A stretch of DNA of 64,000 nucleotides from contig NZ_VNJK01000001.1 of assembly GCF_007786455.1 (NCBI RefSeq), forward strand, positions 1,882,074 to 1,946,073, in the 5' to 3' direction. Below the pieces are notes generated by a model, which saw only the letters and a program-made list of their open reading frames with translations, searched no databases and was not told the DNA's origin. A program made the translations under genes and the position numbers. This stretch comes from Paenibacillus agilis (GTDB lineage: Bacteria; Bacillota; Bacilli; Paenibacillales; Paenibacillaceae). Positions 48,594 through 56,940 of the stretch are shown in pieces (position 1 is the stretch's first letter; each line of letters opens with the position of its first letter).

Positions 48594-50129
48594 ATGAGCT
48601 TGCTGAAAGTGGAAAACGTATCTCATCATTTCGGGGATAAATCGTTATACGCCAATGCTTCTTTTGATTTATACAAAGGTGAACATGTAGGGATTGTTGG
48701 GCAAAATGGAGCGGGAAAAAGCACGTTAATCAAAATACTACTGGGAGAAATGATTCCGGATGAAGGGAGTATCAAATGGCAATCTAATATCCGGATTGGA
48801 CATTTGGATCAATATGCTGAAGTGAATGGAAGGAACACAGTTGAATCGTATCTAAAAACGGCATTTTCTCATTTATTTGAAATAGAAAAGAAGATGAACG
48901 ATTTATATCAAATGAGCGCCTTGACGGGTGCTGCAGAGCAACTACTTCAAGCAGCATATTATCAAGAACAGCTTGAAGCAGGTGACTTTTACGCGATAGA
49001 TAGTCATATTAGCAAAATTGCTTCTGGGCTAGGTATTGATGCTATTGGAATAGATAGAGTGCTGTTGGAACTAAGTGGAGGGCAGCGGGCGAAGGTAATT
49101 TTGGCGAAGCTGCTGCTGGAACAGCCAGACGTGCTTTTGTTAGATGAGCCTACTAATTTTCTGGATAAAGAGCATGTGGAATGGCTTGCAAATTATTTGA
49201 AATCATTTAAAGGTGCGTACTGTGTGGTTTCCCATGACTATGATTTCTTAGAAAAAATCTCTACCTGTATATGTGATATTGAGTTTGGTACGATCAAAAA
49301 ATACTACGGGAAATATTCTGACTTTCTACGTCAGAAGGAGCATTTGCGTCAGGATTATGTTCGCCGCTACCATGCACAGCAACAGAAAATCGAAAAGACA
49401 GAAGAGTTTATCCGTAGAAATATTGCTGGTGTAAACACTAGAATCGCGCAAGGACGCAGAAAGCAGCTTGAAAGAATGGATCGCATGGCTGCACCTGTTT
49501 TTACGCATAAGCCCATCATTCAATTTCGTGAACTACCGATACCATCACAGAAGGTTCTCACGACTAGCAATCTTGAAGTAGGCTATGATTCTTCGTTGTT
49601 GCCAAAGATCAATTTTTCTATGTTGGGTGGGCAAAAGCTTGTTATTACAGGGTTTAATGGAATCGGCAAATCAACCTTGCTTAAAACATTGGTCGAAGAA
49701 ATTCCTGCCGTCGCTGGCCACTTTCGATTCTCCGAGCCGATTAAACTTGGTTATTATGAGCAAGATTTGAAATGGGAAGATGGAACAATGACACCTATTC
49801 AAATTATTTCAGAGCGGTTTCCTCAACTGAATATGAAAGAAATCCGTAAATACTTAGCACAAATAGGGATGAAAGAGGCACATGTTACACAACAAATTCG
49901 TACGTTAAGCGGTGGTGAACAGTCTAAAGTGAAATTGTGCCGACTTATGCTGTCACCATGTAATTTTTTGATTTTAGATGAACCGACCAATCATTTGGAC
50001 TCAGAAGCTAAAAAAGCGTTGCAGTCGGCTTTCATACAGTTCCAGGGAAGCATCATACTTGTTTCGCACGAAGTAAGCTTCTACTCGGAATGGGCAGATC
50101 GTATTTTCAATATAAAACAAGGCAAGTAG
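48594..50129 (+). CDS. ABC-F ATPase (YfmM-like; candidate ribosome-protection protein)
   Basis: 511 residues with two ABC domains and no membrane segment. Domain 1: GQNGAGKST, LSGGQRAKVILAKLL, VLLLDEPTNFLD; domain 2: GFNGIGKST, LSGGEQSKVKLCRLM, FLILDEPTNHLD. Between them lies a charged helical linker (about 245-320, RQDYVRRYHAQQQKIEKTEEF) that in ABC-F proteins reaches the ribosomal P/A site. The pattern resembles Bacillus YfmM as I recall it. ABC-F members include antibiotic-resistance factors (Msr, Vga, VmlR) and housekeeping factors; the attenuator leader and the Mef-like gene downstream argue for resistance. ATG 48594 has agaggag five bases upstream; the longer frame from 48543 begins in the terminator. 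Confidence 0.92.
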   Translation: MSLLKVENVSHHFGDKSLYANASFDLYKGEHVGIVGQNGAGKSTLIKILLGEMIPDEGSIKWQSNIRIGHLDQYAEVNGRNTVESYLKTAFSHLFEIEKKMNDLYQMSALTGAAEQLLQAAYYQEQLEAGDFYAIDSHISKIASGLGIDAIGIDRVLLELSGGQRAKVILAKLLLEQPDVLLLDEPTNFLDKEHVEWLANYLKSFKGAYCVVSHDYDFLEKISTCICDIEFGTIKKYYGKYSDFLRQKEHLRQDYVRRYHAQQQKIEKTEEFIRRNIAGVNTRIAQGRRKQLERMDRMAAPVFTHKPIIQFRELPIPSQKVLTTSNLEVGYDSSLLPKINFSMLGGQKLVITGFNGIGKSTLLKTLVEEIPAVAGHFRFSEPIKLGYYEQDLKWEDGTMTPIQIISERFPQLNMKEIRKYLAQIGMKEAHVTQQIRTLSGGEQSKVKLCRLMLSPCNFLILDEPTNHLDSEAKKALQSAFIQFQGSIILVSHEVSFYSEWADRIFNIKQGK

Positions 50130-50199
50130 TAAACTCGTAAATGCTAATCATTCAAACGATATAGATAAATGAAATTAAATAAGAGGTGTAAATGATAAC

Positions 50200-51399
50200 A
50201 TGCATAGCTCCAATCATAACTGGAAGTCTCAAATCTCATTATTTTTAACTGCACAAACGATTTCATTGTTTGGTTCTTCTTTAGTACAGTATGCGATTAT
50301 TTGGTATATCACGCTTACGACCTCATCTGGGGTCATGATGACAATTGCGACAGTCTGCGGGTTTCTTCCACAGATCATCATATCTTTATTCGCAGGCGTC
50401 TGGGTGGACCGTTATAACCGCAAAAAAATGATTATGTTATCTGATGGAATTATTGCTGCTGCAACATTAATATTGGCTATTTTATTTTTTACAGGTTATA
50501 AAAGTGTGTGGCTGCTATTTATCGTATTGTTGATTCGTTCAGCAGGGACGGGTATACAAACACCGGCCATCAATGCGTTAATTCCTCAGATTGTTCCGAA
50601 AGAACATCTAATGAAAGTAAACGGAATTCACAGCACGATTTCGTCGTTAATGATGGTTCTGTCTCCAGCAGCAAGTGGAGCCATTTTATCTGTGGCAACG
50701 CTTGAAACAACATTGTTGATCGATGTGATAACCGCTGTTATCGGGATTAGCATTTTATTTACGATATCAATCCCAGCGTATTTGCAAACGGAGAACCAGA
50801 ATAAATCGAATCTACAAGGAATCGTGGAAGGATTCGTATACTTGAAGAATCATGCGTTTATTAAACAACTGCTTATTTTATTGATCGTTATCATGATACT
50901 CGCCAGTCCGGCGGCATTTTTAACACCATTAATGGTAAGTCGCTCTTTTGGGGCTGAAATGTGGAGACTGACGGCGAGTGAAATGACGTTCGGTATAGGT
51001 GCAGTTATAGGTGGGACGTTGATTGCAACATGGGGAGGTTTTCGAAATCGAATGCATACAACGGCAGTTGCGTGTGCTCTCTATGGATTGATGATGATCG
51101 GGCTTGGAGTTGCTCCATTATTTTACGTATATTTAATATGTAATCTACTAATCGGAATAACGATGCCTTGCTTTAACACACCGATTACGGTCTTATTGCA
51201 GGAAAAAGTCGAGCCTTCTATGCATGGCCGTGTATTTAGCTTCGTACAGATTGCTAGTTCATGTGCGCTGCCATTAGGCATGATCATATTCGGACCGCTG
51301 GCTGATATCGTTAAGGTAGAAAGCTTGTTGATAGGTACAGGTATATGCGTATTATTATGTGGGATTTATACGTTTTTCAGTAAGCGATTGGTAGGATAA
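50200..51399 (+). CDS. MFS efflux transporter, Mef-like
   Basis: 399 residues, about 12 hydrophobic helices. LFLTAQTISLFGSSLVQYAIIWYIT at the start is the hallmark of the MFS_3/Mef family (a run of which matches MefA-type macrolide pumps in pattern); loop 2-3 motif GVWVDRYNRKKMIMLSDG and HGRVFSFVQIASSCALPLG follow. It lies 70 bases after the ABC-F gene on the same strand with no terminator between, so the two are probably co-transcribed. Pairing of a Mef-type pump with an ABC-F protein is known from streptococcal mef-msr(D). Ribosome binding site agaggtg is about 11 bases before the ATG. Confidence 0.88.
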   Translation: MHSSNHNWKSQISLFLTAQTISLFGSSLVQYAIIWYITLTTSSGVMMTIATVCGFLPQIIISLFAGVWVDRYNRKKMIMLSDGIIAAATLILAILFFTGYKSVWLLFIVLLIRSAGTGIQTPAINALIPQIVPKEHLMKVNGIHSTISSLMMVLSPAASGAILSVATLETTLLIDVITAVIGISILFTISIPAYLQTENQNKSNLQGIVEGFVYLKNHAFIKQLLILLIVIMILASPAAFLTPLMVSRSFGAEMWRLTASEMTFGIGAVIGGTLIATWGGFRNRMHTTAVACALYGLMMIGLGVAPLFYVYLICNLLIGITMPCFNTPITVLLQEKVEPSMHGRVFSFVQIASSCALPLGMIIFGPLADIVKVESLLIGTGICVLLCGIYTFFSKRLVG

Positions 51400-51426
51400 G
51401 AGACACTGCTTGCAAAGCATATAAAG

Positions 51427-51475
51427 AAAAATAGGTTAGTGGAACGTAAAAATGACGTTTCATTAACCTATTTTT
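51427..51475 (+). terminator. Terminator of the ABC-F/MFS operon
   Basis: aaaataggttagtggaacgt (51427-51446) pairs, with G-T and one mismatch, with acgtttcattaacctatttt (51454-51473), T tail. Confidence 0.88.
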
Positions 51476-51783
51476 TATGGTTGCATGGCTTGTCGATAGG
51501 AGAAGAGTCTCTCAATTATTCGCTTATTATGGCTTGTTTTGTTTCATTTTTTTGAAGATGGGTAATAGAAAAAGGGTGCCGAAAGAAAGGGTATATATGT
51601 AAAATAAAAGTCAGAAATGTCATTTTCCAAACAATAGATCAAGTGATTGAAGTCGTTGGCACACGTGAACTTGCGCATTTTTACAAAAACTACCTGATCA
51701 TATGCTAGAAATCTATGTTATGATCACCGCGTTGATGTTAGTCCATGGAAATTGTGATGGACGCATGCTTCAAGGAGGATATT
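51476..51783 (+). other. Gene-free stretch before 3D-domain gene, with an unexplained open frame
   Basis: About 300 bases. A frame open from 51556 to TAG 51706-51708 reads like protein (KVRNVIFQTIDQVIEVV), but has no ATG, GTG or TTG start. An overlapping 14-codon frame (ATG 51558 to TAA 51600-51602) exists in another phase. It may be a decayed gene or chance. No riboswitch core such as the c-di-AMP element seen before some 3D-domain genes is recognisable. Confidence 0.3.
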
Positions 51784-52530
51784 ATGAATAAAAAAATGAC
51801 GTTACAAATTGCAGGTGTACTACTGGTAGCTATCTTGATTATTCAAATACTACCTGTTTATGCGGAGTCTACTACCGCAACCGAACTAGAAGAGCAGGCT
51901 CAGAGCGTTCCAGTGAGTATTAATGCTGAAGAAGCCGCGAACCCTATGATAAATGAACAAGAGCTATGGGGTAATATGGACCAAGGTATTCCAGCCTTGA
52001 TGGCAGTAAGTTTGAAAGTTGCAGCCAAGCCAATGCAAGCTTCTGCACCGAAGTTAGACGAGAAGAAAGATGAGAATAAGTCTGATGACAAAGAGACTAA
52101 CCGTAAACCAGCAGAGCCTGTAAAAGTTTCTACTGCAGAACGTAAAAGCTCAGACGAAAAGGTTAGCAAGTCGCCGAAAAACGTTATTAGTGTTAACGGT
52201 AAACCTATGACTTTTAAACGCTCTTATAACATGAAAGCTACATCATATACGGATCATCCGAGTGAAAATGGCTGGGGCCCAATCGATGCATTAGGCAATC
52301 CACTTAAGCTGGGCACTGTAGCAGTAGACCCTGATGTTATTCCACTTGGTACGAAGCTATTTATTACAGGTTACCAGTTTAAGCATTTGCCAGAAGGTGG
52401 TCTAGTAGCAACAGCTACAGATACAGGTGGTAAAATTAAAGGGAACAAAGTAGATATCTTTTTGCCGCTAAGTCAAAAGGAAGCTCGTAAATTTGGTGTT
52501 CAAGACGTTCAAGTATACGTGTTGAAGTAA
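51784..52530 (+). CDS. Secreted 3D-domain protein (YocH/YuiC-like cell-wall enzyme)
   Basis: 248 residues. Signal peptide (about 1-25, ending VYA-E). A charged, low-complexity linker (about 95-140, Lys/Asp/Glu-rich) is followed by a C-terminal 3D domain (about 155-248): MKATSYTDHPSENGWG, GTVAVDPDVIPLGTKLFI, and TATDTGGKIKGNKVDIFLP hold the three conserved Asp residues. Such domains belong to peptidoglycan-cleaving enzymes of the resuscitation or Stp class. No LysM or SH3 wall-binding domain is present. ATG 51784 follows aaggagg by six bases; an upstream ATG 51745 does not. Confidence 0.88.
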   Translation: MNKKMTLQIAGVLLVAILIIQILPVYAESTTATELEEQAQSVPVSINAEEAANPMINEQELWGNMDQGIPALMAVSLKVAAKPMQASAPKLDEKKDENKSDDKETNRKPAEPVKVSTAERKSSDEKVSKSPKNVISVNGKPMTFKRSYNMKATSYTDHPSENGWGPIDALGNPLKLGTVAVDPDVIPLGTKLFITGYQFKHLPEGGLVATATDTGGKIKGNKVDIFLPLSQKEARKFGVQDVQVYVLK

Positions 52531-52568
52531 TTGTAAGCTAAGAGTCAATGACCATATTTCGTTTGAAA

Positions 52569-52600
52569 AAGAAGTCGTGTACACTGCGGCTTCTTTTTTT
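52569..52600 (+). terminator. Terminator after the 3D-domain gene
   Basis: aagaag-tcg (about 52569-52577) pairs with cggcttctt (about 52587-52595) with bulges; a run of seven T follows. Confidence 0.75.
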
Positions 52601-52620
52601 CGTTTACATAGTATAAGTAG

Positions 52621-52645
52621 AAAAAGGCGAATTATACAATTCGCC
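52621..52645 (-). terminator. Terminator of the small spore-surface-like gene
   Basis: Perfect ggcgaatt (52626-52633) / aattcgcc (52638-52645), four-base loop; on the minus strand it is followed by a run of five T. Confidence 0.85.
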
Positions 52646-52672
52646 CATGACTAGGATGTAATTATGCAGCGA

Positions 52673-53104
52673 TTAGTCAGAAGAAGCAAGTGCGCTGAAG
52701 CTTTCAGGACCTGTACGAGCAATTATGTTTAAGCCAGCAACACTAATAAAAGCTTGATAAGTGACAAAGCCAGGAGCAGCTGGAACAGGAACATTGTTAT
52801 CGATGCCTGATATGGTGAAGTTATAGGTTGTTAGTAAGATTGCTGGAATTGAAGCTGTTGCAGTGTATACAACTACTGGAATACCGCCGCTTATACGAAC
52901 TACCACAATCGTTGCTGTAGTAAGCACACCAAGAAGATTAGATAAGGATACAGTAGCTTTAAAATTAACTCGAACATTTGGACCTGCACCTGTTAGATTT
53001 AATCCAAGTGTACCAAACAACGCGGGTGCTGTTGTTGCTGGTATAGAAATGGAGCCCGCATAACTTGCATTTTGTGATATTTGACTATCCAGAAATTTTG
53101 CCAT
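52673..53104 (-). CDS. Small beta-rich protein resembling BclA-type surface domain
   Basis: 143 residues, no Cys, no signal peptide. Composition (Ala, Ile, Val, Thr, Gly, few charges) and alternating strands such as VRVNFKATVSLS, TIVVVRISGGIPVVVY and LTTYNFTISGIDNNVP suggest a jelly-roll like that ending the collagen-like protein at 23552, although no collagen repeat is present. Such stand-alone proteins are found on exosporium or spore coat. Homology to BclA is inferred from pattern only. ggggtg lies seven bases before ATG 53104. Own terminator at 52621. Confidence 0.75.
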   Translation of the reverse strand: MAKFLDSQISQNASYAGSISIPATTAPALFGTLGLNLTGAGPNVRVNFKATVSLSNLLGVLTTATIVVVRISGGIPVVVYTATASIPAILLTTYNFTISGIDNNVPVPAAPGFVTYQAFISVAGLNIIARTGPESFSALASSD

Positions 53105-53260
53105 TCAAATCACCCCCAATATCAATATATGAGGCTTATCTAAAATGGTATGGACGTCTGAAAGAGATATAAGAAATGGATGATAGTATAGCAGTATAAG
53201 AGATATAGATCACATAACTTTTATTATGTTAACACGATAATTGATTCTTTATTTTAATGG

Positions 53261-53298
53261 AAAAAGGACCAACCTCTTACAGATGATTGATCCTTTAA
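53261..53298 (-). terminator. Terminator of the lipoprotein deacetylase gene
   Basis: On the minus strand aaaggatcaatc faces ggttggtccttttt with a loop in between; the T tail reads toward lower coordinates. Confidence 0.7.
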
Positions 53299-53302
53299 TA
53301 AA

Positions 53303-54328
53303 TTAGTCTTTATTTTTCGCACCATTTAGTAAATCAGGAATGGTTACAAAATCGTACTGCTGCGCCTTAAGGCGCTTAATAATAGAAGGCAATGCTTTAA
53401 CCGTATTTTCTAAATAGCCTTTTTTGCCTGCTCCGCCTGCATGTTGAAGTACAATCGATCCTGGAGACACTTCGTTCATAATATTGTTCTCCATAACTGC
53501 AGCGGGTATTCCTCGCCAGTCATTGGAATCTACATCCCAATTTACGACCATGTAACCGTGTTTGCCTGCCCATTGGAGTTGCTCTTCTGTGATTTCTCCA
53601 AAAGGGGGACGAAAATACCTTGGCTTATAGCCGATTATGTCATCGATAATGTTTTCCGTTTGTCTTAGTTGGCGAATAAACTTGGGCAAATCTTGACGAG
53701 TTAGCAGCGGGTGATTGTACGTATGGTTACCGATAATATGACCTTCATCCACCATGCGCTTTACGATATTAGGATTGCGTTCGGCACGGTATCCGACAAG
53801 GAAAAATGTCGCTTTAATATTTTCTTGTTTTAAAATATCCAGTATCACAGGAGTAATGGTCTGGTCAGGCACATCATCAAAAGTGAGAGCAACCTTTTTG
53901 CCAGCTTTGGAACTCCCTCTTAGCTTAAACAGTTGTGGATATTTATTGTGCAGTTGAGCGATTGTTAATCTTTTGCTTGCACGTTGTTTCATTTGAATTT
54001 GTTGTCGTGCTCGCTGTTGCGTAGAACGATTTTTTTGTTGTGCCGTTTGATTTAAAGCAACTTGTTTTTCAGGTTGTTTAATGCTCTTTGTTCCCGTATT
54101 GGTTTTGGGTGCCGGCTCATTTCTTTCCTTACTATTTGAAAGTTTTGATTCTGTACGCGGAAGAGTTGGAACATAATAATTGTGATGTTCGGGCTTGTAC
54201 TGCTGCACAGCTATGTCCCGTGTTTTTAAATCATGAGCAGTTGATACAACATCATGACGAGTTTCTTGTGAGTTAGAACAGCTGGATAACGTTAATCCGA
54301 GCAAAATGATGAATAGCAATCGGTGCAT
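53303..54328 (-). CDS. Polysaccharide deacetylase lipoprotein (NodB domain)
   Basis: 341 residues. Lipoprotein signal with lipobox LTLSSC (Cys about 17). A long polar linker rich in Gln, Lys and Arg (about 20-140) precedes the NodB domain (about 143-335): KVALTFDDVPDQTITP, GHIIGNHTYNHP with the two metal His, FRPPFGE and IVLQHAGG. In the first motif the usual TFDDGP has Val in place of Gly, and the last motif has QHAGG in place of LHDxGG; the catalytic Asp pair and metal ligands remain. Probably anchored outside the cell and acting on wall polymer. aaggagg precedes ATG 54328. Confidence 0.88.
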   Translation of the reverse strand: MHRLLFIILLGLTLSSCSNSQETRHDVVSTAHDLKTRDIAVQQYKPEHHNYYVPTLPRTESKLSNSKERNEPAPKTNTGTKSIKQPEKQVALNQTAQQKNRSTQQRARQQIQMKQRASKRLTIAQLHNKYPQLFKLRGSSKAGKKVALTFDDVPDQTITPVILDILKQENIKATFFLVGYRAERNPNIVKRMVDEGHIIGNHTYNHPLLTRQDLPKFIRQLRQTENIIDDIIGYKPRYFRPPFGEITEEQLQWAGKHGYMVVNWDVDSNDWRGIPAAVMENNIMNEVSPGSIVLQHAGGAGKKGYLENTVKALPSIIKRLKAQQYDFVTIPDLLNGAKNKD

Positions 54329-54537
54329 ATTATGTATCCTCCTTCCTTAACAGTGCTGTTCTCTTGTTATGTCCTGTAAGAAATGGGGATATGCATTTGT
54401 TGGTTATCGTTCACAACTCCAGTTGTTGTCAATTGTTTCGAGACAGTCTATGAAAGGCGGCACGTAAGCGGCAAACGCCAACACTCACACTCTTTCAGTT
54501 TCATATTCTATATAAAACGATAGGGGAGAGTGTTGTC

Positions 54538-55170
54538 ATGAATCTCGCACAAGTACAAGGCGGATATGATGCGATATATAGTTTAGGATCATCATGTTTG
54601 CCTGCTCTCAAACTTCAGTCGCGTAATCTTCGCCCATCTAGTGGGCCAATAGATTGGATGACCTCGAGATCCTTACCCGATGTCAATCGCCTGCTGGAAG
54701 CGAAATTTAATGACTTCATGTCACTTAAACATATTAAAGTTACGGGTGATCTAAGCTATCAAAAAGCGCATTATATCGTAAAAGATACGTTATATCAGAT
54801 TTCTTCTGTCCATGATTTCGATATCTATCAAAATACGCTTACCGATTTAAAGCAGTATCCTGAGGTGATGACCAAGTTAAATCGACGTATTCAGCGAATG
54901 CTGCAAGATATGTCTTCCGGCAAACGAATATTATTTATCCGGACCGAGGAAAGCGGGAATTATCCAATTAAAGAAACACTGGATATATTGGATAAACAAG
55001 TCGCAGGTTCATATGTATTTCTATATATAAGACAAGCTGATGTTTTTGATGTTATGGATTGTCATCATAAACATCCATCCTTGTGTGTTGTACTCGTTCC
55101 CCGTGATCCGGTGTGGTATATGGAAGATACTTGGGATAGAATTCTAAACTCGGTTTACGTGAATGAATAG
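54538..55170 (+). CDS. DUF1796-type putative papain-like cysteine peptidase
   Basis: 210 residues. YDAIYSLGSSCLPALKLQ (about 10-27) is the family's N-terminal signature with the presumed nucleophile Cys; GPIDWMTSR follows. A conserved Asp/His near the C-terminus may complete a triad (HDF at about 92, VFDVMDCHHKH). Family members are often encoded near glycosyltransferases and spore-coat genes in Paenibacillus and Bacillus; no activity has been shown to my knowledge. gggagagtg precedes ATG 54538. Cytoplasmic by absence of a signal. Confidence 0.75.
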   Translation: MNLAQVQGGYDAIYSLGSSCLPALKLQSRNLRPSSGPIDWMTSRSLPDVNRLLEAKFNDFMSLKHIKVTGDLSYQKAHYIVKDTLYQISSVHDFDIYQNTLTDLKQYPEVMTKLNRRIQRMLQDMSSGKRILFIRTEESGNYPIKETLDILDKQVAGSYVFLYIRQADVFDVMDCHHKHPSLCVVLVPRDPVWYMEDTWDRILNSVYVNE

Positions 55171-55239
55171 GGCTGAGTGATGTAGCAGTTGTTGCTAATA
55201 TTCTGAACACTTTGTCAACATTCGATGTTCCGTGATTCA

Positions 55240-55261
55240 AACTGTGATTCATTTCACAGTT
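55240..55261. promoter_or_regulatory. CRP/FNR-type palindrome upstream of pyrK
   Basis: aactgtga (55240-55247) / tcacagtt (55254-55261), perfect eight-base arms around ttcatt. The core is TGTGA-N6-TCACA, the consensus of CRP/FNR-family operators. It is 58 bases before the pyrK start. Confidence 0.5.
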
Positions 55262-55318
55262 GATCCTTTATAAGCATGACATAGTTAAGATGTTGAATGC
55301 TTACAAAGGAGTATAGCC

Positions 55319-56023
55319 GTGCACACAATCTTATCTAATGAATGTATTGCCAAAGGAATATATGTAATGAAAGTGAAAGGACATTTTCAAGTAAAAATGG
55401 GACAATTCTTTATGCTTCGAGCGTGGGAGAACCATCCGATACTGTCGCGGCCAATCAGTGTGTGCAATGTTGAACACGAGCACATTGAATTTATGTACAA
55501 GGTAGTTGGCGAAGGTACGCGACTGTTCGCAAGATTGAGGGAAGGGGATTCCATTCAACTTGAAGGCCCTTTTGGGAATGGTTTCGTGCATGAATCTGGG
55601 CGAGTTGCATTAGTTGGCGGAGGCATTGGAATTGCACCGCTACTATATACAGCCAAGCAGTTTCGTAATAAACCCGATATCTTTCTAGGCTTTCGTGATC
55701 AGGCTTATTTGACGGAGGCCTATAAGCCTTTTGCAAATGAACTGCATATTTGTGTGAACGGTAACGTTCTCGATCATATTGAATGGACCCGCTACGATTA
55801 TGTCTATACATGCGGCCCTTATGCAATGATGAAGGCAGTTGCCGATTTGACCAAAGGACTTGATGTAAAGGTATATGTCTCCTTCGAGAAAAGGATGGCC
55901 TGTGGTATAGGAGCCTGCTATGGATGTTCCACACCAAGTAAACATGGGAATAAGAAAGTATGTACAGATGGTCCTGTATTTTTAGCAGAGGAGGTCAACT
56001 GGCATGAAGAATTTAGCTTGTGA
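55319..56023 (+). CDS. pyrK: Dihydroorotate dehydrogenase electron-transfer subunit PyrK
   Basis: 234 residues. Ferredoxin-reductase fold: FAD segment [17 protein letters not shown]-site [16 protein letters not shown], and a C-terminal 2Fe-2S set [12 protein letters not shown] plus KKVC. It hands electrons from PyrD (class 1B) to NAD. GTG 55319 with aaggag six to eight bases upstream gives the full protein. The stop lies 20 bases inside pyrD, indicating tight coupling. The rest of the pyr operon is not in the window. No PyrR attenuator is visible. Confidence 0.92.
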   Translation: MHTILSNECIAKGIYVMKVKGHFQVKMGQFFMLRAWENHPILSRPISVCNVEHEHIEFMYKVVGEGTRLFARLREGDSIQLEGPFGNGFVHESGRVALVGGGIGIAPLLYTAKQFRNKPDIFLGFRDQAYLTEAYKPFANELHICVNGNVLDHIEWTRYDYVYTCGPYAMMKAVADLTKGLDVKVYVSFEKRMACGIGACYGCSTPSKHGNKKVCTDGPVFLAEEVNWHEEFSL

Positions 56024-56936
56024 AGTTGCTGGGATACGCTTCCAAAATCCAATTGTTATGGCATCTGGCACGTTTGGTTTTGGCAAGGAGTATGCCAAGA
56101 TGTATGATATCAATAAATTAGGCGGTATTTCTTGCAAAGGCTTGACGCTGCATCCACGCAAGGGTAATGGTGGCGCCCGGCTTATGGAGACATCGGGAGG
56201 AATGCTAAATAGTATAGGATTGGAGAATCCAGGTATTGACGCATTTCTGCGAGAGGAAATGAAATTTTGGGAGACGATCGAGCCTGTGAAGATTGCTAAT
56301 CTTGGTGGGAGCAATATAGAGGAATACGTGCTTGGCGCGATGAAAATAACGCAAGATGCTGAAGAGAGGCGGAAGCAAAATCGTCGAGCGGTAGATATGA
56401 TCGAATTGAACATTTCATGCCCAAACGTAAAGGAAGGGGGAGTCGCATTCGGCATTAAGACGGAAGTTGCAAGGGAAGTGGTTCGAGAAGTACGTCAGAT
56501 GACATCGTTGCCACTGGCTGTCAAATTATCACCGAATGCAGAAAATATCGTTCATATGGCGGTGATGTGCGAAGAAGAAGGGGCTGAAGCGATCTCTTTA
56601 GTGAATACATTCACAGGGATGAAGATAGATATATATCAACGTACAAGTGTATTTAAAAATATGTATGCTGGTCTATCTGGCCCTGCTATTAAGCCGATTG
56701 CACTTCGAATGGTGCATGAGGTGGCAAAACAAGTAGAAGTACCCGTCATGGGGATGGGAGGGATTGCATCTGCATCCGATGTCATCGAATTCATTATGGC
56801 AGGGGCGTCAGTTGTGCAAATTGGAACGTACAACTTTATGAACCTCCGTGCGGGAGAAGAATTATTGGCAGGAATCAACAGCTATATGGAGCTTGAAAAT
56901 ATTCAATCACTTGATGAAATTAGAGGGATTATTTAA
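56004..56936 (+). CDS. pyrD: Dihydroorotate dehydrogenase, class 1B catalytic subunit
   Basis: 310 residues, FMN TIM barrel. [13 protein letters not shown] at the start, [13 protein letters not shown], the catalytic Cys in [30 protein letters not shown], and [27 protein letters not shown] for FMN phosphate. Cys as base is typical of class 1. Together with PyrK it oxidises dihydroorotate with NAD. ATG 56004 has gaggaggtc upstream. Confidence 0.96.
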   Translation: MKNLACEVAGIRFQNPIVMASGTFGFGKEYAKMYDINKLGGISCKGLTLHPRKGNGGARLMETSGGMLNSIGLENPGIDAFLREEMKFWETIEPVKIANLGGSNIEEYVLGAMKITQDAEERRKQNRRAVDMIELNISCPNVKEGGVAFGIKTEVAREVVREVRQMTSLPLAVKLSPNAENIVHMAVMCEEEGAEAISLVNTFTGMKIDIYQRTSVFKNMYAGLSGPAIKPIALRMVHEVAKQVEVPVMGMGGIASASDVIEFIMAGASVVQIGTYNFMNLRAGEELLAGINSYMELENIQSLDEIRGII

Positions 56937-56940
56937 GAGT

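Noticed and set aside
48191-48594. T-box riboswitch in the ABC-F leader
   Set aside because: No T-box sequence (AGGGTGGNACCGCG-like) is present, and the downstream genes are not amino-acid or tRNA-synthetase genes.
51476-51783. c-di-AMP (ydaO-type) riboswitch before the 3D-domain gene
   Set aside because: The conserved core sequences of that element could not be found.
55331-55945. Minus-strand frames opposite pyrK (86, 148 and 86 codons)
   Set aside because: Shadows of pyrK; the plus-strand reading has intact flavin, NAD and Fe-S motifs.
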